46,932 nucleotides of DNA from contig CALDUO010000117.1 in the NCBI GenBank assembly GCA_937923745.1, forward strand, positions 1-46,932, in the 5' to 3' direction. A model generated the notes under the pieces. The model was not told the DNA's origin and did not search any database. It saw only the letters and a program-made list of their open reading frames with translations. This DNA comes from an uncultured Granulosicoccaceae bacterium (lineage in GTDB: Bacteria; Pseudomonadota; Gammaproteobacteria; Granulosicoccales; Granulosicoccaceae). The position numbers were made by a program, and so were the translations under genes. Below are positions 16,455-25,716 of the stretch, piece after piece. Positions within the stretch are counted from its first letter, which is position 1. Every line of letters starts with the position of its first letter.

Positions 16455-18887
16455 ATGAATCCGCTCGGTACCGAAGCCAGAACCCTAAGATCACTCAAAA
16501 AGCTCAGCCTTGTTGAGTCAGTCAACGATGAGTTGTGGGAGTCACTGCTGCCACACTTTTCGTTTCGAAACCTCGAACCTGATGAATCACTCTTCGCTAT
16601 TGGCAAACCCAGTGAGGAGCTCTTTTTTGTGATGCATGGCGAAGTGGGTCTGTACCTGCCGCGGGCAGACAGTGACGACGACTACTTTCTGCAAAGCCGC
16701 AAGCGTGGCGATACCGTCGGTGATTTTGCAGTCCTCAATGGTGGCTCACATTTGGTTACCGCCATTGCTCAAACCAAAACCCGTGTTGCCAGTTTTCCGC
16801 GTTTCGCGTTTGAACTGCTCACCAATATCGACACCCGTATTCTCGCCCATGTGTACGAAAGTGCCAGCGAGTTATCTCGCCGGGTCATGCTGGCCAAAGT
16901 GTTTATTTCATTGTTCGACAACTTTGACCCGGACACCATGGAGCGTTTGCTGACCGCCACTGACGTGCACCATCTCGAACCCGGCGACAATCTGCTACGA
17001 CCCGGTGATACCGCTGACGGGCTGTATGTAATGATATCGGGACGTCTCAGTCGCGAGACCACTGACGCACAGGGTCAACGTATTCATTTGGCCGAAATCA
17101 ATAAAAACGAAATTATTGGTGAATCAGCGTTATTGACCGGTTCGAAAATCAGGCATTCTATTTACGCAACGCGAGAATCTATTGTTGCCCGACTGCCCAA
17201 ACCCGATTTCGAAACGATTATTCAGAATGACCTGCAACGCATGACAGCGTTTACCCGGCATATACTGAGTCGACGACGTTATGCCACGGATGTCGTGCCG
17301 AACCAACCCCGCAAGCCATCACCCGATCAAAATTTTGTGCTGATTCCGCTGGACCGGCGTTTGCCACTTCGTCGATTTGTGCAGCAACTCAAAGGTGCTT
17401 TTGCACAGCATCACGAGCCACTGGTGTTGGACAGTCACGCATTTGATACGCTGTATGGCAAACCCCGCGTCTCACAAACCGAACACGACCATATCTTCAG
17501 CCCCAGTATTGCTGCGTGGATGAACGACAAAGAGACGTTACACAGTCACGTGCTGTATGTCGCCGAGCATCACTGGAGTCACTGGACCCGTCGTTGTGTG
17601 AATCGTGCCGACCGCATTATCCTCGTCGCCAATGCAACTGTCGACAACAGCAAGGCCATTCGTTCGATTGAAACAGAGCTAGAGCGACACTACCGCGATA
17701 CGCACTACAGACCCCGAATTGAACTCGTGCTGGTGCATCCGGCCGATACTGACCAACCCCGCAACACCAATGAATGGTTACGTCCGCGCCACGTCGACTC
17801 GTTCCACCATGTTCGCATTGGCGACAGCCTTCACATTGGCAGACTGATGCGTCGCCTCACCGGCTCAGCTAACGGGCTGGTCTTCAGCGGTGGCGGTGCA
17901 CGCGGCTTTGCACACTTGGGGGTGCAACGCGCACTGGAGGAAAATCAGCAACCCATCGACTACATTGGCGGGGCGAGTATGGGCGCTCTGCTCGGCGGTG
18001 CGATGGCAATGGGCAACAGCTACCGCGATGTGTATAAATTCTGTGAACAGTTTGCCAACTCCAAGGCGCTGTTTGACTACACGTTGCCGCTCACCTCGCT
18101 CATGAAATCAGCCAAGCTCACGACGTTTTGTCACTCTGTTTACAGAGACGTCAAGATAGAAGACTTATGGGTGCCTTTTTTCTGTGTATCGTCCAACCTG
18201 AACGATGGTAACGAAGTCATACACACCGAAGGTTATCTGTGGCGCGCGGTGCGTTCTACCATTTCGTTGCCCGGCATTTTCTCACCGGTACCTACCATTC
18301 ATTGTCAGTTGCTCATCGATGGTGCTGTGCTCAACACCTTTCCGGTGGATATCATGGAACAGAAGCTGGCCGGTGGACGCGTGATCGGAGTGAACGTGAG
18401 TCAACTTGATGAGGTCGTTGGTGCGTACAGCTATGGCACTGCTATTTCTGGTTGGCGTATCCTGTTGTCAAGACTCAACCCGTTCTCCAAAGGACTCGCG
18501 GCACCACGGATCATTGAAACGCTGTTGCGCGCGACCGATATCAAGAGTCTCCAAAGACTCAACGAGACACGGCAAAGGCTTGATGTGTTAATTGAACCTG
18601 ATGTCAGTGATGTTGAATTACTGGACTTCAAATCATTTTGCAGCATTAGTGAGAAAGGATATTTTTCTGCGCGTAAGGTCTTGTTTAGCGGCAATGACGC
18701 TAACCAAAATGCCACTGATCAAGATGCCACTGCGGTTCACGGTTGCGCCATTGTTGATGACTCTGTGACCGATCAAGGCAACACCGCGCAACACAATCAC
18801 GCCGTTACGGCTGCAACCACCGAAGTAACGTCTGGTATGTCCCGTCAGACGGGAGAAGCTGTTGCGGCAGATGGTTCGCGGCGTTAA
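16455..18887 (+). CDS. NTE-type patatin phospholipase with two cyclic-nucleotide-binding domains
   Basis: Protein of 810 aa resembling neuropathy-target-esterase family lysophospholipases. Two N-terminal cNMP-binding-like beta-barrels (about residues 15-130 and 160-270) are marked by GKPSEELFFVMHGEVGLY and PGDTADGLYVMISGRLSR. A middle region (about 290-470) resembles the NTE linker. The patatin domain (about 470-740) has the oxyanion loop GGGARGFAHLG, nucleophile Ser in GGASMGALLGG and catalytic Asp in DGAVLNTFP. The last ~75 residues are low-complexity Asp/Thr/Ala with a short duplicated element and overlap the ankyrin gene on the other strand by 83 bases. Probably a membrane-associated phospholipase; whether the sensory domains bind cAMP, c-di-GMP or nothing is not clear. 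Confidence 0.9.
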   Translation: MNPLGTEARTLRSLKKLSLVESVNDELWESLLPHFSFRNLEPDESLFAIGKPSEELFFVMHGEVGLYLPRADSDDDYFLQSRKRGDTVGDFAVLNGGSHLVTAIAQTKTRVASFPRFAFELLTNIDTRILAHVYESASELSRRVMLAKVFISLFDNFDPDTMERLLTATDVHHLEPGDNLLRPGDTADGLYVMISGRLSRETTDAQGQRIHLAEINKNEIIGESALLTGSKIRHSIYATRESIVARLPKPDFETIIQNDLQRMTAFTRHILSRRRYATDVVPNQPRKPSPDQNFVLIPLDRRLPLRRFVQQLKGAFAQHHEPLVLDSHAFDTLYGKPRVSQTEHDHIFSPSIAAWMNDKETLHSHVLYVAEHHWSHWTRRCVNRADRIILVANATVDNSKAIRSIETELERHYRDTHYRPRIELVLVHPADTDQPRNTNEWLRPRHVDSFHHVRIGDSLHIGRLMRRLTGSANGLVFSGGGARGFAHLGVQRALEENQQPIDYIGGASMGALLGGAMAMGNSYRDVYKFCEQFANSKALFDYTLPLTSLMKSAKLTTFCHSVYRDVKIEDLWVPFFCVSSNLNDGNEVIHTEGYLWRAVRSTISLPGIFSPVPTIHCQLLIDGAVLNTFPVDIMEQKLAGGRVIGVNVSQLDEVVGAYSYGTAISGWRILLSRLNPFSKGLAAPRIIETLLRATDIKSLQRLNETRQRLDVLIEPDVSDVELLDFKSFCSISEKGYFSARKVLFSGNDANQNATDQDATAVHGCAIVDDSVTDQGNTAQHNHAVTAATTEVTSGMSRQTGEAVAADGSRR

Positions 18888-19599
18888 CCAGCTGCGTATC
18901 TGCACCCATACCAACCAAGCGCGCAACCAGCGCTTCGTTTTTTACGATCACAGCATGATGTAATGCGGTATTGCCCGCTTCATCCTGAGCATTCAAAGCA
19001 ATACCCGGTGTATCCAATAAAATTGAAACACTGGCGTCCTGCTCGTTATTTATGGCACGCATCAACGGCGTCCACTGATAGATATCAGGCGCATTAAAAT
19101 CAGCGCCTTGTTTTATCAACCATTGCAGTAATGTCTCGTGCCCTTTGGCCACTGCGATGGTTAAGGCCGACCAACCGTTATCACCCTGCGCATTTAACGA
19201 CACGCCCCCGTCAACCAGAAACTCCGCGACATCAACATGCCCACCCAATGCTGCGAACATCAGCGCATTACCCCGGGTAACGGTCCGTGTCTTGGTATTC
19301 ACGCCCGCAGCGGCGAGCAAACGGACAAACCCGATATCACCGCGTTTGGCGGCAACCATCAATACATTTTTGCCGTTAGGCGCTGCAATATCCAACAAGC
19401 CAGCCTTGGGTGACTGATTTAACAGCATCTTTAATTGATCCAGATCATCGGCTGCGATCGCCGAGCGCCATGCTGCCACTGTTCGATCTTCGGGTGGTTC
19501 CACAGCGATGGCCACTGGCGAACTCGCGGCGGCGACAATCACCGCAACCAACACCAAACCGGCAACCAATATAAATGGATGTTTGATACGGCAGGCCAT
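18805..19599 (-). CDS. Secreted ankyrin-repeat protein
   Basis: Exported protein of 264 aa. The N-terminus is a signal peptide (HPFILVAGLVLVAVIVAAASS region). Six to seven ankyrin repeats follow, for example GKNVLMVAAKRGDIGFVRLL, RGNALMFAALGGHVDVAEFL, NGWSALTIAVAKGHETLLQW and AGNTALHHAVIVKNEALVAR. It lies 13 bases after the stop of the unknown gene 19613-20170 and may be the last gene of the formate dehydrogenase transcript. Its 3' end overlaps the convergent patatin gene by 83 bases. The role is likely protein-protein interaction in the periplasm; no partner is evident. Confidence 0.88.
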   Translation of the reverse strand: MACRIKHPFILVAGLVLVAVIVAAASSPVAIAVEPPEDRTVAAWRSAIAADDLDQLKMLLNQSPKAGLLDIAAPNGKNVLMVAAKRGDIGFVRLLAAAGVNTKTRTVTRGNALMFAALGGHVDVAEFLVDGGVSLNAQGDNGWSALTIAVAKGHETLLQWLIKQGADFNAPDIYQWTPLMRAINNEQDASVSILLDTPGIALNAQDEAGNTALHHAVIVKNEALVARLVGMGADTQLVNAANHLPQQLLPSDGTYQTLLRWLQP

Positions 19600-19612
19600 A
19601 CAACCCCACTAT

Positions 19613-20170
19613 CTATTGCACGGTGCGATAGCCGCTGCCTGCATACGCTGCAAAGGCGGCATCAGGATCGTACTGTCCACGAAAACGAATCAAGGCGTCC
19701 CGACTGGCTGCCTCACTCAATAACTCCGCCAACACAGCTCGGTGCTCATCACTTAACGGGATAATCTGCTGATGCAATAACTCGCAATACCGATCACCGA
19801 CAAACAGCGGTATGCCCTGCTGCGACGCCAGCAGTTTTACATTTTCAAAATGCGCGGTGAGATGCCCGGTAAAAAACAGCACCTCTCCGGCAGGTTTTAA
19901 TGCGGCCCCGTTCACCGCGTTCAAATGCAGTTCCAACCCCAGACTGATAATGGTCGCACTGTCCATTTCATGTAAGTCGGCATCCAACGCGACAGTGATT
20001 TTGTCATTGACAGCAAGGCTCGCCTCAAAGACATCGTTGTCGATGGATTCGGGCAAGACAAAATACAACGCCGATTGCCACGCCTGTTCGTCTAACCGAA
20101 CGGGTAGACAGGTCATCGTGGTGCCGGCGTGGTGCATTGCGGTGATTACCGCATCGGGAAATTTAGCCAT
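19613..20170 (-). CDS. Hypothetical protein downstream of formate dehydrogenase
   Basis: Protein of 185 aa that I do not recognise. From ATG 20170 it reads MAKFPDAVITAMHHAG; a longer TTG-initiated frame to 20197 is possible but has no better ribosome-binding site. No signal peptide, membrane span or Cys cluster is seen. It is rich in Ala, Leu, Asp and Glu, with a possible alpha/beta fold. The C-terminal part DALIRFRGQYDPDAAFAAYA is the most distinctive. It sits between the cytochrome b subunit and the ankyrin gene in the same direction, so an accessory role in the formate dehydrogenase system is possible but not shown. Confidence 0.7.
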   Translation of the reverse strand: MAKFPDAVITAMHHAGTTMTCLPVRLDEQAWQSALYFVLPESIDNDVFEASLAVNDKITVALDADLHEMDSATIISLGLELHLNAVNGAALKPAGEVLFFTGHLTAHFENVKLLASQQGIPLFVGDRYCELLHQQIIPLSDEHRAVLAELLSEAASRDALIRFRGQYDPDAAFAAYAGSGYRTVQ

Positions 20171-20340
20171 GCCCCATACTAAATCAAAGCACACCAAATC
20201 AAAACAGACTTCCCCACAGTCACACCCTGACGTCGGGTCATTGGGCCAATCAAAGAGGCGGCGCTCGCTCGGGTGTTTGATGAACGGGCAGTATAAACAC
20301 GCAGATGGGCGTGCACGTGCCGAGGCAAGAAGGTTATCGC

Positions 20341-20358
20341 CTCTGCCGTGTGGCAGAG
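20341..20358 (-). terminator. Hairpin downstream of formate dehydrogenase gamma gene
   Basis: CTCTGCC (20341-20347) and GGCAGAG (20352-20358) are perfect 7-base arms with a GTGT loop, extended by ATCG/CGAT after one mismatch. It lies 25 bases after the gamma stop on the minus strand. Only a weak T-rich stretch follows, so it may attenuate rather than end transcription into the downstream gene. Confidence 0.5.
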
Positions 20359-20382
20359 ACGATAGCGTTGGAGGTTGACGGT

Positions 20383-21525
20383 CTACACTGCGCCTGCGTT
20401 TTGCTCACGGCGCATGATTTCGAGTTCGGTGCGATCGACATAACCGGCAACATCACCTGTCTTTTCGAGCTCTTCGAGCCACAGGTCGTGATGCTGGCGT
20501 GCCCACTCTTCAGACACATAACCGGTTGCCATACCCTCGAAGGCCCCCTCGGTACCAGCGGTACCAATATAGATGTGGCCAATGGCGACGGCTGTCCAGA
20601 TAATGGCAAGTGCCGCATGAATCAAGCTGGACTGCTGCATTAACGCACGCGGGTCCATACCAAAGTCTGGCAGTGCAAACCCGTAGATGGGCGCAATTAA
20701 AATAAAGCCGGAGATACACACCGCGACACCGGCTGTCATGATCAACCAGAACCAGATTTTTTCACCGGCGTTCATACGCCCTGCAGACGGATGTGAACCG
20801 CCGAACATACCGCCGCCCTTTGCCAACCATTTGAGGTCGGTGGTTGTTGGAAAATTGTGCCAGATCCACATGACAATCATCAGCAGAATCCCGATACTGA
20901 ATGCAGGGCCGACGATATTGTGCACTGTGATTGACAGACTCGCCCAGCTGGCAAAACCGGCTTTACTGAAACCCAAAACGCCCACGAGCAACGCCTGACC
21001 CAGCAGCATACTCAAACCGGTCACCGCCAATATCAGAAAGGTGATCGCCGTAAACCAGTGCACCAGTCGCTCAAACCCGCTCCAGCGTTTGACTTTGCGC
21101 CCCGACAATTCGTGATCAAGCTTGTTACGACCCATGACCAAGTGATACAACGCGACCAGACCCAACATGCCGACTATTAACCACGGCAATGTTTTCTGTA
21201 TAGGCCCACCCCGTAACTCACGCCATTCATTCCCGCCGCTTAACACCAGCGTAGACGCACCCTCACCTTTTACCGACGAATACCCCGATACACCATCACG
21301 TACTGCGCGCCAGTAGTTGGACCGGTTATTGGTAACCGGTGCCTGTTCCTGCGCAACAGCGGAGAACCCCATCCAGTGCGAGGTATAACTTACCAGCGGT
21401 AACGCCAACGACAAACCAATGATGGTCAGAAAACTCCACAACGCCACTTTACGTCGGCGTGCTGGAGACATTCGCTTTCGGGGTGCGTTGTGCTGATGCT
21501 TTGGCGGTCTGGGTGTAGTACTCAT
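20383..21525 (-). CDS. Formate dehydrogenase gamma subunit, cytochrome b
   Basis: Membrane diheme cytochrome b that passes electrons from the FeS subunit to quinone. It is 380 aa. An N-terminal span (LWSFLTIIGLSLALPLVSY) and a periplasmic segment NYWRAVRDGVSGYS precede a second span and then the FdnI-like core: WSGFERLVHWFTAITFLILA, with a His in the first core helix, SITVHNIVGPAFSIG, GEKIWFWLIMT and SLIHAALAIIWTAVAIGHIY. The His residues in these helices are candidate heme ligands. The start ATG has a GGAGAGAG sequence upstream. It is the fifth member of the dehydrogenase gene run. A 162-base gap to the small lipoprotein gene upstream carries no gene I can support. Confidence 0.93.
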   Translation of the reverse strand: MSTTPRPPKHQHNAPRKRMSPARRRKVALWSFLTIIGLSLALPLVSYTSHWMGFSAVAQEQAPVTNNRSNYWRAVRDGVSGYSSVKGEGASTLVLSGGNEWRELRGGPIQKTLPWLIVGMLGLVALYHLVMGRNKLDHELSGRKVKRWSGFERLVHWFTAITFLILAVTGLSMLLGQALLVGVLGFSKAGFASWASLSITVHNIVGPAFSIGILLMIVMWIWHNFPTTTDLKWLAKGGGMFGGSHPSAGRMNAGEKIWFWLIMTAGVAVCISGFILIAPIYGFALPDFGMDPRALMQQSSLIHAALAIIWTAVAIGHIYIGTAGTEGAFEGMATGYVSEEWARQHHDLWLEELEKTGDVAGYVDRTELEIMRREQNAGAV

Positions 21526-21687
21526 GCTCTCTCCACGCTGGGCTTATACACGGTATAAAACTGACGATCCGCCGATACGACAAGCCACAGCGCAGTGACG
21601 CTGATCGGTTGTATTGGCGTGTTGCACAGGTGTGCCTTTTTGTCAGCGCACTTGCTTGGCAAACTTTGTGGCTACTTGGCCTTTTAT

Positions 21688-21915
21688 CTATTCTCGCGCC
21701 TGTATCCGCTGAAAACGTTCGGACAGAGTCTCTGCACGGTCTTCAGCAGGTACGTCCATCAGCGGGTCGGCTTTGCCTTTGTACACATAGTCTTCAGGCC
21801 CTTTGACGCCACCACCCTGACTGGACTGCATGCAGCCCGACAGGAATATCAGAGTTCCCGCGAAAATAACCGCAGCGCTGATGCGCCGCGTTACCGTAGT
21901 GCTCGTTGACATCAT
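21688..21915 (-). CDS. Small lipoprotein in the formate dehydrogenase operon
   Basis: Predicted lipoprotein of 75 aa. A signal peptide ends in the lipobox LSGC (residues 25-28), followed by a Gly/Ser linker and a short charged domain (YVYKGKADPLMDVPAEDRAE). It starts six bases after the FeS-subunit stop. I do not recognise a named family. Because it lies strictly between beta and gamma subunit genes and would be anchored to a membrane facing the periplasm, it may be an extra subunit or assembly factor of the enzyme; that is inference. Two adjacent ATGs give a one-residue uncertainty. Confidence 0.8.
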   Translation of the reverse strand: MMSTSTTVTRRISAAVIFAGTLIFLSGCMQSSQGGGVKGPEDYVYKGKADPLMDVPAEDRAETLSERFQRIQARE

Positions 21916-21920
21916 CGTTA

Positions 21921-22505
21921 TCAGGCCTTGTAAGCGGTATCCCAGCCCCAGGTCTGAGGCCGTCCGCCCCGTCTGAGTACACGCTCACGGTAGATGTCCG
22001 CCACCTCATCACCATCGCCGGCGATGAGTGCTTTGGTTGAGCACATCTCGGCGCACAGTGGCAACGTGCCCTCGGCGATTCTGTTTCGACCGTACTTTTC
22101 GTATTCCGCATCGGACAGGTCGTCTTCGGGCCCACCCGCACAGAAAGTGCATTTGTCCATTTTTCCGCGCACACCAAAAGCGGTGTCCTGCGGGTATTGT
22201 GGTGCGCCAAACGGGCAGGCGTAAAAACAATAGCCGCACCCGATACACAGATTTTTATCGTGCAACACAATACCGTCTGACGTGGTGTAAAAACAGTCGA
22301 CCGGACATACAGCCTGACACGGCGCATCTGTGCAGTGCATACAAGCGACCGAGATCGACTTTTCACCGGGTTCGCCATCACCCAGCGTGACCACACGACG
22401 GCGGTTCACACCCCAAGGCACTTCATGTTCATTTTTACAGGCAGTGACACAACCATTGCACTCAATGCAGCGCTCGGCATCGCACAGAAATTTCATTTTA
22501 GCCAT
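21921..22505 (-). CDS. Formate dehydrogenase beta subunit, four [4Fe-4S] ferredoxin
   Basis: Electron-transfer subunit of 194 aa, of the short FDH3B type without the C-terminal anchor helix of FdnH. Four cluster motifs are visible in order: CIECNGCVTACKNEHE, CMHCTDAPCQAVCPVD, CIGCGYCFYACPFG, and the split pair CTFC with LPLCAEMCSTKAL. It would take electrons from the catalytic subunit and hand them to the cytochrome b. ATG start with GGGGAG upstream. No signal peptide; it should be exported with the Tat-targeted alpha subunit. It lies 19 bases after the alpha gene. Confidence 0.95.
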   Translation of the reverse strand: MAKMKFLCDAERCIECNGCVTACKNEHEVPWGVNRRRVVTLGDGEPGEKSISVACMHCTDAPCQAVCPVDCFYTTSDGIVLHDKNLCIGCGYCFYACPFGAPQYPQDTAFGVRGKMDKCTFCAGGPEDDLSDAEYEKYGRNRIAEGTLPLCAEMCSTKALIAGDGDEVADIYRERVLRRGGRPQTWGWDTAYKA

Positions 22506-22524
22506 TGGATAATCTCCCCTTGCC

Positions 22525-25425
22525 TTAAGCGGTTGTCAGTTTACAGAGCGTGCACTTGGATTCCTGCATCTGCGTGACGGAATCGTATCCGTACGTAAAC
22601 GCATTGTTGGCAGGCTCACCCCGAACATACGGTGCAGCACCGGCAGGATACTTGTCGATCAGATCGACACCTTCAGCATGCCCGGCAAAGTGGAACGGTG
22701 TGAACACCACCCCTCGCGCTACGCGTGATGTGACCATGGCTTTTACCTTGATTTTGCCACCCTCGGGACTTTCAACCCACACCATTTGCTCGTCTTTAAC
22801 ACCATAGGTGTTCGCGTCGGCAGGATTGATTTCCACAAACATGTCTTGCTGAAGTTCTGCAAGCCACGGATTTGATCGTGATTCGTCACCACCACCTTCA
22901 TACTCAACCAGTCGGCCACTGGTATGGATCAGCGGAAATTCGGCGCTGTGGTCTGTGGCCTGAATAGAACCATAACGGGTTGGCAGACGATAGTGCGACT
23001 TACGATCTTCATAGGTCGGGTAGTCCGCAACGAGATCACGCCGGTTGGTATAAAGCGGCTCGCGATGGATGGGCACAGGATCCGGGAAGGTCCAGACGAC
23101 CGCCCGGGCCTTGGCATTGCCGAATGGGGCGCAGCCGTGATCAATAACCACTCGTTGGATGCCGCCGGATCGGTCGGTTTTCCAGTTTTTACCTTCTGCC
23201 AACGCTTTTTCGTCGTCGGTCAGGTCATCCCACCAACCGAGGTTCTTGAGTATGTCGGCGTTAAATTCCGGGTAACCGTCCTGTATTTCCGACCCAACCG
23301 AATAAGAACCTTCTGCCAGCAAAGTTTCGCCGTCGCGTTCGGTACCGAACCGGGCGCGGAAGTTGAGCCCGCCCTCGGCCACTGGTTTGCTCGTGTCATA
23401 CAGTAACGGTGTACCGGGGTGCTTCATCTCCGGGGTACCCCAGCACGGCCATGGCAACCCATAGTACTCACCGTCTAACGGCCCGCCCTCTGCCTGCAGC
23501 GTAGTGGTGTTAAAGGTATGGCGGTATTTCATATGCTCTTTGATGCGCTCGGGACTTTGGCCGGTGTAGCCAATGGTCCACATACCCTTGTTGAACTCGC
23601 GGGTGATGTCTTCAATGACTGGCTCGTCGCCGTTGACTGCAATGTTTTGGGTCAGGTGTTCATCGAACCCAAACTTCTTCGCAAAGCGGTACATGATGAC
23701 GTGATCAGGCTGCGACTCAAACAGCGGTTCTATCACTCGGTCACGCCATTGCAGTGAGCGGTTGGACGCGGTCACTGATCCTGAAGTTTCAAACTGTGTA
23801 CACGCCGGTAACAGGTACATACCTTCTTGCCGATCAGGAATAACCGCTGAGTGTGTGGGGTATGGATCAATGACCACCAACAGTTCAAGCTTCTCCATCG
23901 CCTGTTTCATTTCAGGTCCACGGGTTTGACTGTTGGGTGCATGTCCCCACATCACCATCGCTTTGACAGTGTCTTTTTGCGCAATGTTGTCAGCGTCTTC
24001 CAGCACACCGTCGATCCAACGTGATACTGGCATACCCGGACGGTTGATCGGTGGCACTTGTTTGTCACCCACGGTCTCGTAGGCATCCGGATCGAATCGG
24101 TTTTTGATCCACTCGTGTTCAACGCCCCAAACCGCGGACCAGTGTTTCCATGCACCATCGGACAAACCGAAGTAGCCGGGCAAGCTGTGACTCAACACAC
24201 ACATGTCGGTAGCACCCTGCACGTTATCGTGGCCACGGAAAATATTGGCACCACCACCGGACACACCCATGTTGCCGAGTGCCAGCTGCATCACGCAGTA
24301 AGCACGTGTGTTGTTGTTACCAATAGTGTGCTGCGTACCGCCCATGCACCAGACAATGGTGCCGGGCCTGTTTTCAGCCATGGTCTGAGCCACCTGTTTC
24401 ATTTGATCTTCCGGTACACCGGTCACACGCTCACATTCAGCCGGATTCCATTTGGCGACTTCTGCCTTGATTTCGTCCATGCCGTAAACACGCTGGTTAA
24501 TGAACTCTTTGTCTTCCCAGCCATTTTCAAACACATGCCACAACAGCCCCCAGATGACACCGACATCACTGCCCGGCCTGATCTGAACAAACTGGTCTGC
24601 GTGTGCAGCCGTGCGGGTAAAGCGCGGATCAACGACGATTAGCTTGGCACCATTTTCTTTACCACGCAGGATATGCTGCATCGCAACCGGGTGTGCTTCG
24701 GCGGCGTTTGATCCTATAAAAAACATGGCTTTTGAATTGTGCATGTCATTGTAGGAGTTGGTCATCGCACCGTAACCCCAAGTATTCGCAACACCGGCAA
24801 CTGTGGTCGAGTGACAGATACGGGCTTGGTGATCGACGTTGTTGGTTCCCCACATCGCCGCAAACTTTCGAAACAGGTAAGCCTGTTCGTTGTTGAATTT
24901 TGCAGAGCCTAGCCAGTACACGGAATCAGGGCTGTACTGCTCACGCAGCTCGAGCATTTTGTCGCCAATTTCGTTGATGGCATCGTCCCAGGATACTTGT
25001 GTCCATTTACCACCGACCAGCTTCATCGGATATTTCAGTCGGCGTTCGCCGTGTCCGTGTTCTCTGACCGACGCTCCCTTCGCGCAGTGGGCACCAAGGT
25101 TCAGAGGCGAATCGTAGTCGGGTTCCTGTCCGGTCCAGACACCGTTTTGTACTTCGGCAATCACGCCACAACCGACCGAGCAATGGGTGCACACTGAGTG
25201 TACTTTTTGTGTCTCCACACCGGCTTTCGGGCTGTTCCCACCCTCGGCTGCTGTGGCTTTTTGCAACATGGCGGGCCCTGCGGTCACTGCCAATGCCGCA
25301 CCACCAGCGGTGAGCCCTGAGTTGCGCAGGAAACCACGACGGTTAAGTGCCTGACCTGAGAGCCGGTTGTTTACATCACTGGTTCCACCAGCACTAACGC
25401 CTGAAGATTTTTTTCTGAGTTTCAT
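22525..25425 (-). CDS. Formate dehydrogenase catalytic (alpha) subunit, Mo/W-bis-MGD
   Basis: Catalytic subunit of a membrane-bound, periplasm-facing formate dehydrogenase. It is 966 aa. A Tat signal is present (NRRGFLRNS, residues 28-36). The proximal [4Fe-4S] cluster ligands are C79, C82, C86 and C114 (CTHCSVGC and GAHCAKG). The metal ligand is Cys204 in ARICHSTT, encoded by TGT, so it is not selenocysteine. Further molybdopterin-family blocks include FIGSNAAEAHP, GTQHTIGNNNT, GRLVEYEGGGDESRSNPWL and the C-terminal dinucleotide-binding domain. ATG start with AGGAG. It is followed by beta, lipoprotein and gamma genes and preceded by a small Tat protein and a chaperone. Mo versus W cannot be told from the sequence. 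Confidence 0.96.
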   Translation of the reverse strand: MKLRKKSSGVSAGGTSDVNNRLSGQALNRRGFLRNSGLTAGGAALAVTAGPAMLQKATAAEGGNSPKAGVETQKVHSVCTHCSVGCGVIAEVQNGVWTGQEPDYDSPLNLGAHCAKGASVREHGHGERRLKYPMKLVGGKWTQVSWDDAINEIGDKMLELREQYSPDSVYWLGSAKFNNEQAYLFRKFAAMWGTNNVDHQARICHSTTVAGVANTWGYGAMTNSYNDMHNSKAMFFIGSNAAEAHPVAMQHILRGKENGAKLIVVDPRFTRTAAHADQFVQIRPGSDVGVIWGLLWHVFENGWEDKEFINQRVYGMDEIKAEVAKWNPAECERVTGVPEDQMKQVAQTMAENRPGTIVWCMGGTQHTIGNNNTRAYCVMQLALGNMGVSGGGANIFRGHDNVQGATDMCVLSHSLPGYFGLSDGAWKHWSAVWGVEHEWIKNRFDPDAYETVGDKQVPPINRPGMPVSRWIDGVLEDADNIAQKDTVKAMVMWGHAPNSQTRGPEMKQAMEKLELLVVIDPYPTHSAVIPDRQEGMYLLPACTQFETSGSVTASNRSLQWRDRVIEPLFESQPDHVIMYRFAKKFGFDEHLTQNIAVNGDEPVIEDITREFNKGMWTIGYTGQSPERIKEHMKYRHTFNTTTLQAEGGPLDGEYYGLPWPCWGTPEMKHPGTPLLYDTSKPVAEGGLNFRARFGTERDGETLLAEGSYSVGSEIQDGYPEFNADILKNLGWWDDLTDDEKALAEGKNWKTDRSGGIQRVVIDHGCAPFGNAKARAVVWTFPDPVPIHREPLYTNRRDLVADYPTYEDRKSHYRLPTRYGSIQATDHSAEFPLIHTSGRLVEYEGGGDESRSNPWLAELQQDMFVEINPADANTYGVKDEQMVWVESPEGGKIKVKAMVTSRVARGVVFTPFHFAGHAEGVDLIDKYPAGAAPYVRGEPANNAFTYGYDSVTQMQESKCTLCKLTTA

Positions 25426-25455
25426 CAGTTTCTCCTGATCTTATGTCCGGTGGGT

Positions 25456-25695
25456 TTAGAAGCGAGCCATTTTGTAGTACTGGCGTACACGGTCTGTCAG
25501 TTCGTAGCCAGCATCCTCTGCGGGTTGCGCAGGTGCAGCTGCTTCTGCGGCGGTTGCAGCACTACTCAACGTCACGCCACTGGCTGCTACAGCACTCGCC
25601 ACTGCAGAGCTTTGCATGAATTTGCGTCGGTGACTGTTGATAAATTTGGGTGATTTAACGTCGGTTTGCTCTGTTACCGGCTTCTTGTTACTCAT
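25456..25695 (-). CDS. Small Tat-signal protein of formate dehydrogenase region
   Basis: Protein of 79 aa matching the short Tat-substrate family often encoded just before formate dehydrogenase alpha subunits. The Tat motif is SHRRKFMQS, followed by an Ala/Ser-rich hydrophobic stretch ending near AATAAEA and a short conserved tail, YELTDRVRQYYKMARF. ATG start with AGGAG six bases upstream. It lies between the TorD-like chaperone and the alpha gene, 30 bases from the latter. Its role is unknown; it may be a small subunit or an export helper. Confidence 0.88.
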   Translation of the reverse strand: MSNKKPVTEQTDVKSPKFINSHRRKFMQSSAVASAVAASGVTLSSAATAAEAAAPAQPAEDAGYELTDRVRQYYKMARF

Positions 25696-25716
25696 GACTC
25701 ACTCCTGGCCAGACGC

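Noticed and set aside
22525-25425. Possible selenocysteine formate dehydrogenase
   Set aside because: The active-site codon is TGT (Cys204 in ARICHSTT), not TGA, and the frame is uninterrupted.
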